Notes: a model not told the origin generated them from the sequence alone. A stretch of DNA of 64,000 nt from Halalkalicoccus sp. CG83 (GCF_037081715.1 NZ_JAZDDH010000001.1:930001-994000), one strand, 5' to 3'; counted from the first letter of the stretch, positions 18,366-27,516 are shown. Numbers and translations: made by a program.

Positions 18366-19673
18366 TCACTCTAGTGCGTCGTGAGCGTTCAGCCGTCCGG
18401 CGCCGAGTTCCGAATCGCCGCGTCCTCTAACGAGGTCTGCTCCTTGCTTGATCGCGTTTTCGACCTGTTTGGCGTTCAGGTCGGGATGTGCGTCCTTCAC
18501 CAATGCGACAGCGCCGACCACCTGTGGGGCTGCCATCGACGTCCCACCGAGATATCCGTACCGGCCCGGAACTCGCGGATCCCCCTCCGCAGTCGGTAAC
18601 GACGACAGCACGAGATTCGTCGGGTACGGCCAGTCGACGTCTGCCTCCGGATCGAGCGTTCTCTCCAGGGTTTCGTATCCGCCACCGGGGGCGCCGACGT
18701 CGATCTCGTTGGTTCCCCAGTTCGAGTAGAAGACGAGTTCGTCGTTCGGACCGGTCGCACTGACGCTCATGACGCCGGAGAGGCTGTTGGGGATCGTGAA
18801 GGTGCCTCCCTGCTGGAGGCTTTCACCGTGGTTGCCGGCGCTTGCGACGACCACCGTCCCTTGCCGGGTGGCATGGTGCATTACCGGCTGCATGACGCCT
18901 CGAACACCGCCGGCGTTCACCTGTGGCGGAAGCGTCTCAAGCGTCCCGATACTCATGTTCGCAGCATCGGCTCCCTGGTCCGCTGCGTATTCGAGCGCGA
19001 GCAGAAGGTCGCTCCAGAAATCGGGCTGTTCCTCCTCCCCAAACGTGAAGACACGGAGCGAGATGAGTTCGGCATCCGGTGCCGTTCCGAGGATACCTTC
19101 CTCGCCGGTCCCGGCTGCGATACCGGCAACGTGTGTACCGTGGTAATGTGGGTCTCCGGTATGTTGACGGAGTTCGCCGCCGTAGACGGAGCGGCTTTTC
19201 TCGACGTTGACGTTCCCAAGGTCGGGATGGGTATGGTCGATTCCCGTATCGAGGATGGCGATGGTCGTTCCGTCGCCGGTTGCGATGTCGTGGGCTTGTT
19301 CGACGTCGGTGACGTGCTTGTCCCACTGGAGGTCCCAGTACTCCGGCCGGTCTCGAGTGACCCCGGCTTCCTGCTCTCCGATGGGGTCCTCGAGCCGGAC
19401 TTCGAAGTCGGGTATGGCGATTTGCACGCCGCGGACGTTCCGCAGGTCGTCCTGACTATCCTCAGGACCCTCTACGAGTAGCACCTCACCCGCCGCCAGT
19501 TCGTTTCGGATCTCGTATCCTGCTCGTTCTATACGGTCAGCGGCACGATCCCGTCCGACCCGCACCAGATATCGAGTCCGTTCGTTAGCCGACGCGATCC
19601 CGCTGACGGTCAGTGTAAGTCCGGTCCCTGCAACCCCCTTCAGTACCGTTCGCCGACCGATGTGATATGTCAT
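18366..19673 (-). CDS. Tat-exported subtilisin-like serine protease (halolysin-type)
   Basis: A 435-residue secreted subtilase (S8 family). A Tat signal is visible: GRRTVLKG at residues 6-13 followed by a short apolar stretch ending near ASA. The propeptide-like region runs to about residue 110. Catalytic residues are D142 (AILDTGIDHTHPDL), H178 (HGTHVAGIAAG) and S379 (GGTSMAAPQVVG), with the oxyanion asparagine N281 (ASAGNHGE). Unlike classical halolysins it ends shortly after the catalytic domain and lacks a C-terminal extension. The start at 19673 was chosen because it places the Tat motif at the N-terminus. Confidence 0.93.
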   Translation of the reverse strand: MTYHIGRRTVLKGVAGTGLTLTVSGIASANERTRYLVRVGRDRAADRIERAGYEIRNELAAGEVLLVEGPEDSQDDLRNVRGVQIAIPDFEVRLEDPIGEQEAGVTRDRPEYWDLQWDKHVTDVEQAHDIATGDGTTIAILDTGIDHTHPDLGNVNVEKSRSVYGGELRQHTGDPHYHGTHVAGIAAGTGEEGILGTAPDAELISLRVFTFGEEEQPDFWSDLLLALEYAADQGADAANMSIGTLETLPPQVNAGGVRGVMQPVMHHATRQGTVVVASAGNHGESLQQGGTFTIPNSLSGVMSVSATGPNDELVFYSNWGTNEIDVGAPGGGYETLERTLDPEADVDWPYPTNLVLSSLPTAEGDPRVPGRYGYLGGTSMAAPQVVGAVALVKDAHPDLNAKQVENAIKQGADLVRGRGDSELGAGRLNAHDALE

Positions 19674-19999
19674 TGCACTACGTATCAGACGGTAGCGCCG
19701 TCCCATACTTGGTATTTTTGTTAGAAGGATATCAATAATATTGTAAAACATCGTCTGTAATATAATACCGATTCCGGAGACGTATAGTGGGCTACCACGG
19801 TAGGTCCGCGAGCAACCGCACCGCGTGTCGCGAGTACGGCTCATCATCCGTGCGGCGGATCTCCCGTCGACGGCCTGAGACCGCCCCCCACGGCACTCTC
19901 GAGCGAGGTGTCCGAGAGCCACCGTCGCGTGACCCCGCGAGACGGGGGAGGAGTTCCATCAGAGGACACGTTTAACCATCCGCTCCGCGAAGACGGCAC
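19674..19999. other. Divergent intergenic region of protease and small-protein genes
   Basis: About 325 bp with no gene. The half next to the protease (19700-19775) is AT-rich with TATA-like stretches on the minus strand, probably its promoter and leader. On the right, CGTTTAACC near 19969 lies about 29 bp before the ATG at 20000 and looks like the TATA box of a leaderless transcript. Confidence 0.45.
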
Positions 20000-20272
20000 A
20001 TGATGGATCGTCTCAGGCGGCGGCTGAACCGTGCGAAGTACGCAGCCATTGGTGCGGCAATCGGCGCGGCGGTCGGCGGCTTGGTGAGTCGGGAGGCCGC
20101 GGGTACGGTCGCGGGTATCGGGGCATTGGCGGGCGCCAACGTCGGCGAGAGCCGGGCGCTGTTGACGTACGAGGAGTTCAAGAGGAAGAGAGGCGACGAG
20201 GACTCGTTCTCGGGTACGGAACGGTGGTTCGCCGACGCGTTCGCTGATCTGTTCGGCGGTGGTGAGAAGTAG
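20000..20272 (+). CDS. Small glycine-zipper protein of unknown function
   Basis: A 90-residue protein. A basic N-terminus (DRLRRRLNRAKYA) is followed by an Ala/Gly-rich apolar segment (about residues 14-52, AAIGAAIGAAVGGLVS and AGIGALAGANVG) with glycine-zipper spacing, then a charged C-terminal half ending FADLFGGGEK. Such segments insert in or associate with membranes. Two ATGs overlap at the start; the first lies 29 bp from a TATA-like box. Family not recognised. Confidence 0.65.
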   Translation: MMDRLRRRLNRAKYAAIGAAIGAAVGGLVSREAAGTVAGIGALAGANVGESRALLTYEEFKRKRGDEDSFSGTERWFADAFADLFGGGEK

Positions 20273-20552
20273 GTCCGACCGTCAGGATCGCCCGGATCGA
20301 TTCCTGATGGAACCGAGGACATCGTACTGAGCTCTCGAACGACGACGGGCCAGAACCGATCGGCGAATGAGGCGGCAAGCCGGTAGCTTCAACACGTGTT
20401 CGGGATCGTTCCCGGGATCGCTGGTTCGCGAACCGAATCGATTCGAGACCGATCGAAAACCGATCCGGGATCGAGAGCGGCCGCTATCCGCTGAAGTATA
20501 AGAAGAACGGTGTGTCGTCCCGGTCGAGGGAGCGAAGCTCGCGCGTGTCGGA

Positions 20553-21572
20553 TTAGGCCTGGGACTGCGCGCTGGTGATCCACTCGCCCGCGCGCTCCTC
20601 GGAGATCTCGGCGGCGTCGGCGACCGTCTCGCCGTCGGCCTGCGCCAGGTGCTCGACCGACTGGATGCCGTACTGGCGGAGTCGGTCGGCGTACGTCGGG
20701 CCGAGGCCCTCGATGGACTCGAGCTCCTGACCGTCGTCCTCGTCTTCGACGTCGATGTCGACGTCCGCGCTCTCGCTTGCGACGTCCTCGGCGGCGTCGA
20801 CCTGGACCTCTGTCTGCTGTTCGGCCGCTTCGGCGCTCTCCTCGGCGATCTCCTCTGCACCCTCGGCCGCACTCTCGGCGACCTGCTGGGTCTGCTGCTG
20901 GACCGTCTGGGCGACCTGCTCGCCCTGCTGCTGAGCGGTCTCGGCGACCTGCTGCGTCTGCTGCTGGGCGGTCTGGGCGGCGTTCTGAGCCTGCTGGACG
21001 CCCTGGATCGTCTGCTGCTCGGCGTCCTGCTGGGCGTCGAGGAACGTGTCGACCGACTGGGCGACTACGCGCTGCTGCTGAGCGCCCAGTTCCTTGAAGG
21101 CCGCGACGAACTCGGACTCGAACTCGTCCCAGGCCTCCTCCTGGGCGGCCTCGAAGTCGTAGAGCTGGCTGTTCATCGCCGAGCGGAACTGCTCGTCGTC
21201 GACGGCCGACTCGACGGCGTCGTACTGCGCGTTGAACAGCTGCTGGATGAGTTCGGCGCCCTGCTCGAACTGGGCGTTCAGGAGCTGCTGGGTGAGTCGA
21301 GCGTTCTGCTCGAACTGCTCGTCCACCGCCGAGCGGATCTCGTCCTCGTCGACGGCCGACTCGATGGCGTCGTACTGGGCGTTGGCGAGCTGCTGGAAGA
21401 GCTCGGTACCCTGTTTCTGGGCGGATCGCTGGGCGCTGATGCCGTTGTGCATGAACGCCTCGAGGGCGTTCTGCTGGAGTTCGAGGCTCTGCTCGAAGAG
21501 CTGCTGGGTCTGCTTGATCGATTCTCGCTGCATCTCGAAGGCGGCCTGGATCGGTGTGGTTGCGTTCGTCAT
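20553..21572 (-). CDS. Phasin-like coiled-coil protein with C-terminal helix-hairpin-helix domain
   Basis: A 339-residue, Gln/Ala/Glu-rich, almost wholly helical protein. The N-terminal 180 residues resemble phasin-type granule coat proteins (MQRESIKQTQQLFEQSLELQ). They contain an internal duplication about 50 residues apart: GTELFQQLANAQYDAIESAV (55-74) and GAELIQQLFNAQYDAVESAV (105-124). Residues 201-233 are three 11-residue repeats of the TAQQQTQQVAE type. After an acidic linker comes a helix-hairpin-helix domain (IEGLGPTYADRLRQYGIQSV, 287-306). No polyhydroxyalkanoate synthase gene is in the window, so a granule role is only a suggestion. The start MTNATTPIQ at 21572 avoids a non-coding-like leader. 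Confidence 0.75.
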   Translation of the reverse strand: MTNATTPIQAAFEMQRESIKQTQQLFEQSLELQQNALEAFMHNGISAQRSAQKQGTELFQQLANAQYDAIESAVDEDEIRSAVDEQFEQNARLTQQLLNAQFEQGAELIQQLFNAQYDAVESAVDDEQFRSAMNSQLYDFEAAQEEAWDEFESEFVAAFKELGAQQQRVVAQSVDTFLDAQQDAEQQTIQGVQQAQNAAQTAQQQTQQVAETAQQQGEQVAQTVQQQTQQVAESAAEGAEEIAEESAEAAEQQTEVQVDAAEDVASESADVDIDVEDEDDGQELESIEGLGPTYADRLRQYGIQSVEHLAQADGETVADAAEISEERAGEWITSAQSQA

Positions 21573-21940
21573 GGTTAGTGTGTTGTAGCGTTTCGGTCGG
21601 GCGTCGATGGTTCGCTCGTGGGTGCGACGCCCGGTTCGCATTCAGAGGGAGGGTCCTGAGACGGATAAGTGTTGCCCCAAAATGGCAATGAAATCCTTTC
21701 GTTACCATTAGATGGTAGAAGAGTGTCGCTCGGCCGGAGAGTGGCGTCCCCGGGAAGCCCTCACCCGGCGTTCCGGCCGCTGGTGGTCGACTCCCCTCGA
21801 ACGCGATGGACGGCTACGCCTCGAGCGGAGTCACTGGCCGATCCCGACGGGGAAGGCGGGGCCCGTCCAACCGTCTCGAGTGAAGAACCTCTTTTCCCGG
21901 AAAACCGAACGGCTAATAGTGATATACTCGTACGTCCATC
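21573..21940. other. Divergent intergenic region
   Basis: About 370 bp between two divergent genes, with no convincing gene. The right end carries GTGATATACTC near 21916-21926, about 20-25 bp before the regulator ATG, a likely TATA box. The left third may hold the promoter and leader of the phasin-like gene. Confidence 0.4.
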
Positions 21941-22750
21941 ATGACACCAAGTACCAGAGAGTCACCGCTCGACGAGATCGAGTTCCTGGCGAGATCCGAA
22001 CACCGCGTTACATCGCTCGATGCGCTGACTGAACGACCTCGAACCAGAGGAGAACTCCGCTCGATGACCGGAGCGTCACGGTCCACGATCGGGCGCATGC
22101 TGCGTGAGTTCGAGAGGCGCCGGTGGATACGGAGGGAGGGGCACCGGTACGAGGCGACGCAACTGGGTGGATTCGTGGCTGCGGGAATGAGGGAACTGAT
22201 CGACCGAATCGAGACCGAACAGGAGCTACGCGACGTCTGGCATCTGCTCCCGATCGAGGGGATCGGTCTCAGCATCGAGACGACCTCCGACGCGGTCGTG
22301 ACGGTCGCCGAGGTCGACGACCCGTACTGCCCGGTGAACCGATTCGTGTCGCTGCTCCAGGAGTCGGAGCGGTTTCGCTTCGTCGGGTTCGACGTCGCCC
22401 TGCTGGAACCGTGTCGTGACGAACTCCGCCAACGGATCGTCGACGGTATGCGGACGGAGATCATCGATCCACCCAGCGTCGCCCGCCGCGTCCTCTCGAG
22501 CTATCCCGAGCACTGTTCCGACCCCCTCGACGGCGGCAACCTCACCGTTCTGTTGCACGACGACGTGCCGGCCTACGGGATCAGCATCTTCGAGCACCGA
22601 GTCGGGATCAGCGGATACGATCCCGACAGCGGGATCGTACGAGTGCTGTTCGATACCGACGCACCGGAGGTACGCGAGTGGGCCGAGTCAACCTATGAGT
22701 CCCATCGACGCGAGGCGCGACCGCTCGCTCGCGAGATGGTCGCGGAGTGA
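21941..22750 (+). CDS. Winged-helix transcriptional regulator with FilR1-type sensor domain
   Basis: A 269-residue regulator. Residues 10-75 form a winged helix-turn-helix (TSLDALTERPRTRGELRSMT, GASRSTIGRMLREFERRRWI). The rest matches the archaeal FilR1 domain architecture (DUF1724), a presumed ligand or signal-binding region, with GDV-type core strands (LTVLLHDDVPAYGISIFEHR, VGISGYDPDSGIVRVLFDTD). A TATA-like element sits about 20-25 bp before the ATG. Many haloarchaea carry dozens of such regulators, and its target is unknown. Confidence 0.8.
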   Translation: MTPSTRESPLDEIEFLARSEHRVTSLDALTERPRTRGELRSMTGASRSTIGRMLREFERRRWIRREGHRYEATQLGGFVAAGMRELIDRIETEQELRDVWHLLPIEGIGLSIETTSDAVVTVAEVDDPYCPVNRFVSLLQESERFRFVGFDVALLEPCRDELRQRIVDGMRTEIIDPPSVARRVLSSYPEHCSDPLDGGNLTVLLHDDVPAYGISIFEHRVGISGYDPDSGIVRVLFDTDAPEVREWAESTYESHRREARPLAREMVAE

Positions 22751-23069
22751 CCGAGTCGGTACGGATGACCGCGGTCAAGGGGCACGTTCCGTCCACGGCT
22801 CGTCGCCGCATCGCCGCCTCCAGTGCCCGTACCTCGGACCCGGTCGACGTACCGACCGACACGCGAACCGCCCGTCCGTTCGGCCGGGGATCTCAGTTGC
22901 AGCCGATGCCCGCCGTTCGTCGGCTGCACGGATCCCAGGGGATGCCTACATCCTCCTCCCGCTCGTGGTGATCTAGCGGGAGATCCGGAGATCGGGCTCC
23001 CGTACGGCGACCGCACGGATCGGACGATCGACCCGGGTCCGGCCGGCGTTCGCGGAGGGACGAGGGACC
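22751..23069. other. Gap with no recognisable gene
   Basis: About 320 bp between the regulator and the OsmC gene. Open frames here are Arg/Ser/Pro-rich and unlike the acidic proteins of the neighbours. The last 20 bp carry GGAGGGACGAGGG just before the OsmC ATG, a possible Shine-Dalgarno region. Confidence 0.45.
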
Positions 23070-23630
23070 ATGTCAATTAAGAACGGAGTAGACGTAGCGC
23101 AGCTCGGCCGAGCGGTCGAAACGATAACCGAGGAACCGGCGGCCGGTCGGTTCAGGTTCCGTGCGGAGACCGAGTGGACCGACGGCCTGCAGTGTGTGAC
23201 GTCGATCGACGACTTCGATCAGGCCGGAGAACGAATCCACACCCGGGAGTTCAGAATCGAGGGGGACGAACCGGAACAGATCCTCGGGAAACGAACGGCG
23301 CCAAACGCAGTAGAGCTCCTGCTCGCCGCCATCGGCTCGTGTCTGAGCGTCGGTTACGCGGCGAACGCCGCGGCCATGGACATCGAACTCGACGAACTGA
23401 GGTTCGAGCTCGAAGGCGACGTCGACCTTCGGGGATTCCTCGGCATCGACGAGGAGGTCCGCGCGGGGTACGACTCCGTGAGCTGTACCGTCCACGTGGA
23501 CGCGGACGCATCGGAGGAGGAACTCGCCGAACTCCGGCAGCGAGTCGAGGCCACCTCGCCGTTGATGGACAACGTCACCAACGCCGTCCGGCTCGAAACC
23601 GAACTGGTCGCTGCCCGAGGAGGGGAGTGA
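23070..23630 (+). CDS. OsmC family protein
   Basis: A 186-residue OsmC/Ohr-fold protein. This family reduces organic hydroperoxides or protects against oxidative stress using two cysteines. The central helix carries C111 within LLLAAIGSCLSVGYAANAAA, the expected position of one active-site cysteine. The other candidate cysteine (around residue 137, YDSVSCTVHVD) lies in a strand, as in other OsmC-like proteins. The exact substrate cannot be read from the sequence. Confidence 0.82.
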   Translation: MSIKNGVDVAQLGRAVETITEEPAAGRFRFRAETEWTDGLQCVTSIDDFDQAGERIHTREFRIEGDEPEQILGKRTAPNAVELLLAAIGSCLSVGYAANAAAMDIELDELRFELEGDVDLRGFLGIDEEVRAGYDSVSCTVHVDADASEEELAELRQRVEATSPLMDNVTNAVRLETELVAARGGE

Positions 23631-23820
23631 GGAGGGCGAGTTCGCTCGACGTCGAGAGACTGGAACGAGGACGAGGGCGAGGGCGTCCGCCGGGAAGTCG
23701 CGGGGTGGGTATCGGGTCCTCGAGCGGCTCCGGTCCGTCCGTCGCTTCCGTTCTTGACGGGGAGCAACGAGTCTCCGTTCTCGTCGCCGTCCGTCGTCCT
23801 CGGTCGGGATGATCGGACGC

Positions 23821-23987
23821 TCAGACGTCCTGAATGGCGGATCTGGTCGTCTCCGTCGTCTCCTCGTCGAGGTCGAGTTCGGGGTGCGCCTCCTCGGCGT
23901 CTGCTCCGGCTCGTGCCATGACCGTCTCCTCGTTCTCACCCCGATGATCGCATGGCACCCCTCGATCACGCAGTCGAGCCGCTTCGT
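23821..23987 (-). pseudogene. Frameshifted DUF1059 family gene
   Basis: Two adjoining minus-strand frames together spell a small haloarchaeal DUF1059 protein. The first half reads KRLDCVIEGCHAII, and the second, one frame away, reads ENEETVMARAGADAEEAHPE and continues to AIQDV before a TGA at 23821-23823. Adding one nucleotide at the run GGGG (about 23938-23944) restores a continuous product of normal length. The expected ATG before KRLDC is ACG at 23985-23987. Both lesions suggest a dead gene. Sequencing error could explain the frameshift but less easily the start. The second half alone could still yield a 32-residue peptide from an ATG at 23919. Confidence 0.75.
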
Positions 23988-24140
23988 GATGGTACGACCT
24001 CGTGTAGGACGTTATCTGGGATGACACGATCGCGCATCCTGGGTGGACGGTCCACGGAACCGGCGGCCGTTCGGGACGGTTTCCCCCGCGGTGTGCGCGC
24101 CGTCGAGCATCCGAACGGACTCGGCGACCGACTGGATCCG

Positions 24141-25478
24141 CTAACCGGACGAATCCGACTCCTCGGCCCCCGCGGACTCCTCCTGGACCACGACCGAGGA
24201 GATCCGTGCCCCGTCGACGCCCTCGACCGTCAGCCGGTAGCCGTTCACCGAGACGGCGTCGTCGACCTCGGGCGCACGACCCAGTCGATCGAACACCAGC
24301 CCTCCGATGGTCTCGAACTCCGTCCGCTCGAACTCGGCGTCCAGCGCCTCGTTGACCGTCGTGATCGAGACGCCTCCGTCGATGAGGTACGCGCCGTCGA
24401 GACGCTCGATCGAGGGTTCGTGGTCGTCGACGTCGAACTGGTCCTGGAGGTCGCCGACGAGCTCCTCGACGACGTCCTCGATCGTCACGATCCCCTCGAA
24501 GGCACCCCACTCGTCGATCACCGCGGCCATCTGGCTCCGGTCGCGTTGGAACCCCTCGAGCAGGTCGTCGATTCGGCCCGTCTCCGGAATGATGATCAGA
24601 TCGCGGGCGAGGTCGCGGGCCGTGGACCCGTCCCTGCCGGCCTCGGTCGCCCCCAGTACGTCCTTCACGTCGACGAACCCGACGATCTCGTCGTCGTTCT
24701 CGGGGTCCAGAACGGGATAACGGGTGTGACCCGACTCGACGATGGTCGAGCGGAGCTCCGAGAGGGTGAGATCGGCGGGGACGCTCACTACGTCAGGACG
24801 CGGGATCATGACCTGTCTGACGGCGGTGTCGTCCAGATCGAAGACGCGCTCGATCATCTCGACCTCCTCCTTGTCGACGGCGCCTTGCTGGCCCGACCGC
24901 CCGAGCACCAGCAGGATCTCCTCCTCGCTGAGCGTCTCGTCGGTCTCCGAGGCGGGCGAGACGCCCACCATCCGGGTGAAGAAGTTGGCGGTGCCGTTGA
25001 ACACGATGATCCCCGGGAGGAACAGGTAGTAGAAGAACTTCATCGGCGGGGCGACCAGCAGCGAGATCCGCTCGGCCTTCTGGATGGCGATCGTCTTCGG
25101 CGCCAGCTCCCCGAAGACGACGTGGAGGAAGGTGATGAACCCGAATCCGACCGCGAACGCGACGAGGGAGATCGCGCTTTCGGGGAGGAACGACTCGAGA
25201 ACCGGCTCGATGAGCGCCGCCATGGCCGGCTCCCCGACCCAGCCCAGTCCGAGCGAGGCGATCGTGATCCCGAGCTGCGTGGTCGCGAGGTAGTCGTCGA
25301 GGTTGTCGACGGCCTCCTCCAGCACGGCGGCGCCCGTCCTTCCCTCCTCGACGAGCGTCTCGACGGTGGTCGAGCGGATCCGCACGAAGGCGAACTCGGA
25401 GGCGACGAAGAAGCCGTTCAGGATCACCAGAAAGAGCGCGAGGAGGATCCCCCCAACCGAGAACGCGACGTCTACCAT
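24141..25478 (-). CDS. CNNM/CorC-type membrane protein with CBS pair
   Basis: A 445-residue protein of the hemolysin/CorC (CNNM) family, implicated in magnesium and cobalt efflux or its regulation. Order: an N-terminal DUF21 membrane domain with about four segments (residues 5-150, including FVASEFAFVRIRSTTVE and FGELAPKTIAIQKAERIS), a CBS pair (about 200-330, VMIPRPDVVSVPADLTLSEL, DEWGAFEGIVTIEDVVEELV), and a C-terminal CorC/HlyC domain (about 350-425, GVSITTVNEALDAEF). It stands alone with the DUF1059 remnant downstream. Confidence 0.93.
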   Translation of the reverse strand: MVDVAFSVGGILLALFLVILNGFFVASEFAFVRIRSTTVETLVEEGRTGAAVLEEAVDNLDDYLATTQLGITIASLGLGWVGEPAMAALIEPVLESFLPESAISLVAFAVGFGFITFLHVVFGELAPKTIAIQKAERISLLVAPPMKFFYYLFLPGIIVFNGTANFFTRMVGVSPASETDETLSEEEILLVLGRSGQQGAVDKEEVEMIERVFDLDDTAVRQVMIPRPDVVSVPADLTLSELRSTIVESGHTRYPVLDPENDDEIVGFVDVKDVLGATEAGRDGSTARDLARDLIIIPETGRIDDLLEGFQRDRSQMAAVIDEWGAFEGIVTIEDVVEELVGDLQDQFDVDDHEPSIERLDGAYLIDGGVSITTVNEALDAEFERTEFETIGGLVFDRLGRAPEVDDAVSVNGYRLTVEGVDGARISSVVVQEESAGAEESDSSG

Positions 25479-25740
25479 TCGATTCCTCCGACGTCCGTCG
25501 GTCGGCGTGGGAGGACGACCGTCCTTCGGCCGGATCGAGATGCCGGCCAGCCGGACGCAGCACTCCGGAGTCCGACGGAGCGAGACGGGTTACCGCCCTG
25601 CGCGCGTGAGTCGACCATGTCGAGACCTATCCGACGGACTCACAAAACGGTGGTGTACGGAGATCTGTCACGATCGGATCTCCCCTTCGGCGAATCGGGC
25701 GACGGATGGACGTCGGGTTCCGGACCGGCTGCGTCGAGGC

Positions 25741-26022
25741 TCAGGGCCCGCTCGTCTCGTCCGCATCTACGAGGTGAACGCTGACGCCGCCGGCGCCGTC
25801 GACGGTCACCTGGTAGCCTCGGTAATCGAACTCGATCCATCCCGATCGCTCGCCAAGCGACTCGACGAACGCGTCAAGCGCCTCGGGGTCGACGACCGAG
25901 TAGAGCGGCGGGGTGAGTTCGATCGGGTCCATTCCCTCCACGCCGGCGATGGTCCGTAGGATCCTCTCGCTCGCGTTGACGTCTTCGGTCAGGGTGGTCT
26001 CGACCGACCGACTGCGTTTCAT
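25741..26022 (-). CDS. Stand-alone HalOD1 domain protein
   Basis: A 93-residue protein that is essentially one HalOD1 (haloarchaeal output) domain: VDPEALDAFVES and FDYRGYQVTVDGAGGVSVHL are its hallmarks. In larger proteins the domain follows sensor or receiver modules, and its own function is unknown. Upstream ATG and TTG codons exist at 26037 and 26040, but the ATG at 26022 (MKRSRSVETT) lies about 25 bp from the TATA-like TTTTTATAATTA, so a leaderless start there fits best. Confidence 0.8.
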   Translation of the reverse strand: MKRSRSVETTLTEDVNASERILRTIAGVEGMDPIELTPPLYSVVDPEALDAFVESLGERSGWIEFDYRGYQVTVDGAGGVSVHLVDADETSGP

Positions 26023-26040
26023 CACCTCCCATAGCATCAA

Positions 26041-26055
26041 TAATTATAAAAACTT
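26041..26055 (-). promoter_or_regulatory. TATA box of the HalOD1 gene
   Basis: On the minus strand GTTTTTATAATTA, centred near 26047, lies 25 bp before the ATG at 26022. This is the spacing expected for a leaderless haloarchaeal transcript and it decides the start codon of the gene. Confidence 0.5.
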
Positions 26056-26093
26056 ATCCTTCAGTATAAGAGGACTGCGTTTCTCGAAGTCTG

Positions 26094-26564
26094 CTACTGG
26101 TTCTCCTGTCGACGGAAGCCGTCGAGGGGCTGGTGGGTCTGGGATCGGATGAGGTCCTCCTCTTCGATCCCCAGCCCCAACTGGTCGAGCGCCATCGCGA
26201 TCCGGGTGATGTCGTCGTTGTCGGAGCCCGCGGCCGTGACGTAGACGTTCCGCGTCCCGGTCATGAGCGTACGGACCTCGATCACGCCAGGAACCTCGAG
26301 GGCCTCGTCGGCCAGGGCCTCGCGCTCGCTCACGCTCGCCGTGCAGACGAACTGGTAGTGGTGCTGCACGCCGATCCGGTTGTAGTCGACGTCGACGCGG
26401 TAGCCCCGGATGACTCCCCGTTCCTCGAGCCGTCGGATCCGGTTGCGGACCGTGTTGTCGGAGACGTTCACCGCCTCCGCGACGTCCGTGATCGTGGTTC
26501 GGGCGTTCTGCTGGAGCCGGTGGACGATGGCCCTGTCGACGGCGTCCCAGGCGGTGTCCGTCAT
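26094..26564 (-). CDS. Lrp/AsnC family transcriptional regulator
   Basis: A 156-residue Lrp-type regulator. The helix-turn-helix is N-terminal (DRAIVHRLQQNARTTITDVA, EAVNVSDNTVRNRIRRLEER), followed by the effector-binding RAM-like domain (VVRTLMTGTRN-type strand, YVTAAGSDNDDITRIAMALD). The start at 26564 gives the canonical AWDAVDRAIVH beginning. It is followed by the HalOD1 gene, which has its own promoter. Confidence 0.87.
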   Translation of the reverse strand: MTDTAWDAVDRAIVHRLQQNARTTITDVAEAVNVSDNTVRNRIRRLEERGVIRGYRVDVDYNRIGVQHHYQFVCTASVSEREALADEALEVPGVIEVRTLMTGTRNVYVTAAGSDNDDITRIAMALDQLGLGIEEEDLIRSQTHQPLDGFRRQENQ

Positions 26565-26720
26565 ACGGCGCCGTTCGGTGCTGGCGTAGAAGAGTGTTCT
26601 TCCGAACCGGCGGGGCGGTGAAAGCGACCAGGCGGTCGTTCGACTTCGAGGGGGCGCTGCTCGTTCTCCTCTTCGGGGTCGATCCCCCATCTATAGGGAC
26701 GCGCGGATCGATCCCCCGGT

Positions 26721-26978
26721 ATGGCCGACTCACTCGACGAGATCGAGGCGACGCTGGGTGACGCGATCGACACTACCGACGACGAGCGGGCCCACGAGCA
26801 GCTCGAACGCGCCCGCGAGGAGCTACGGGAACTGCGCGAGGCCGGCGAGGTCGACGAGGAGCGCGCCGACGACCTCGAGACGCGGATCGACCAGCGCCTC
26901 CGGGGGATCGACGAACGCGAGAACTACGACGTCGACACGATGGGCGCGGCCAGAAGCCCCGACGACGAGAACGCGTAA
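26721..26978 (+). CDS. Small acidic coiled-coil protein, haloarchaeal hypothetical
   Basis: An 85-residue, highly charged helical protein (DERAHEQLERAREELRELRE, heptad-like Leu spacing, residues 8-65). A TATA-like CTATAG lies about 27 bp before the ATG, which supports a real leaderless gene. No motif beyond the coiled coil is seen. Confidence 0.65.
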   Translation: MADSLDEIEATLGDAIDTTDDERAHEQLERAREELRELREAGEVDEERADDLETRIDQRLRGIDERENYDVDTMGAARSPDDENA

Positions 26979-27015
26979 GCACAACCCCCTTACTCGCGGA
27001 TCCCCTCCCTCCGAC

Positions 27016-27516
27016 GTGACCCACGCAGACGACATGGAGCGAGCGTTCGACGGCCACGAGGCGTTCGAGGCCGAGGCGGAGGGGTACGCGGTGACGACCA
27101 CGCCCCTCGGTTCGCGCGTTCGGACCCAGACCACGGCGGACGGAGAGGGCGTCAGCTACCGGGTGATCGTCACCCCGCCGACCCTCGACGCCGTCGTGGA
27201 GGGCGAGACGGTCGCCGAGGTGGTCGAGGAGGGCTGGTTCGAGACGTTCGAGCGCCGTCTGGAGGAACCCCACCAGGCCGGCCGGGGGCTGGAGCCGATC
27301 GTCCCCGAGGTGCGCCGCGAGGGCGAGTCGGTACGCGTCGAGATGACGTTCACCAGCGACCGTCCCGATCGCGCGGCCGAGAACGCGAAGGCGCTGGTCG
27401 AGTACGTCGAGGGGACGTGGATGCAGGGGCTGATTCCGGGCTACGACTACCGGGAACCGGCCGCGTCGCTGCTGGATCGGGCGACGCAGAACTACGACGA
27501 GGGCGGGCCGGTTTAG
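27016..27516 (+). CDS. Haloarchaeal conserved protein (DUF5813-like)
   Basis: A 166-residue soluble protein that I tentatively place in the haloarchaeal DUF5813 family from its opening (AFDGHEAFEAEAEGYAVTTT). It is acidic, with alternating strands and helices (VSYRVIVTPPTLDAVVEGE). The GTG at 27016 lies about 26 bp after a TATA-like CCTTACTCG and is preferred over the ATG at 27034. It converges on the RAM-domain gene with a 4-base overlap of stop regions. Function unknown. Confidence 0.6.
   Translation: MTHADDMERAFDGHEAFEAEAEGYAVTTTPLGSRVRTQTTADGEGVSYRVIVTPPTLDAVVEGETVAEVVEEGWFETFERRLEEPHQAGRGLEPIVPEVRREGESVRVEMTFTSDRPDRAAENAKALVEYVEGTWMQGLIPGYDYREPAASLLDRATQNYDEGGPV

Noticed and set aside
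21669-22032. Short plus-strand frames before the FilR1-type regulator
   Set aside because: Low-complexity Arg/Pro/Ser content, no leader signal, and overlap with the regulator start.
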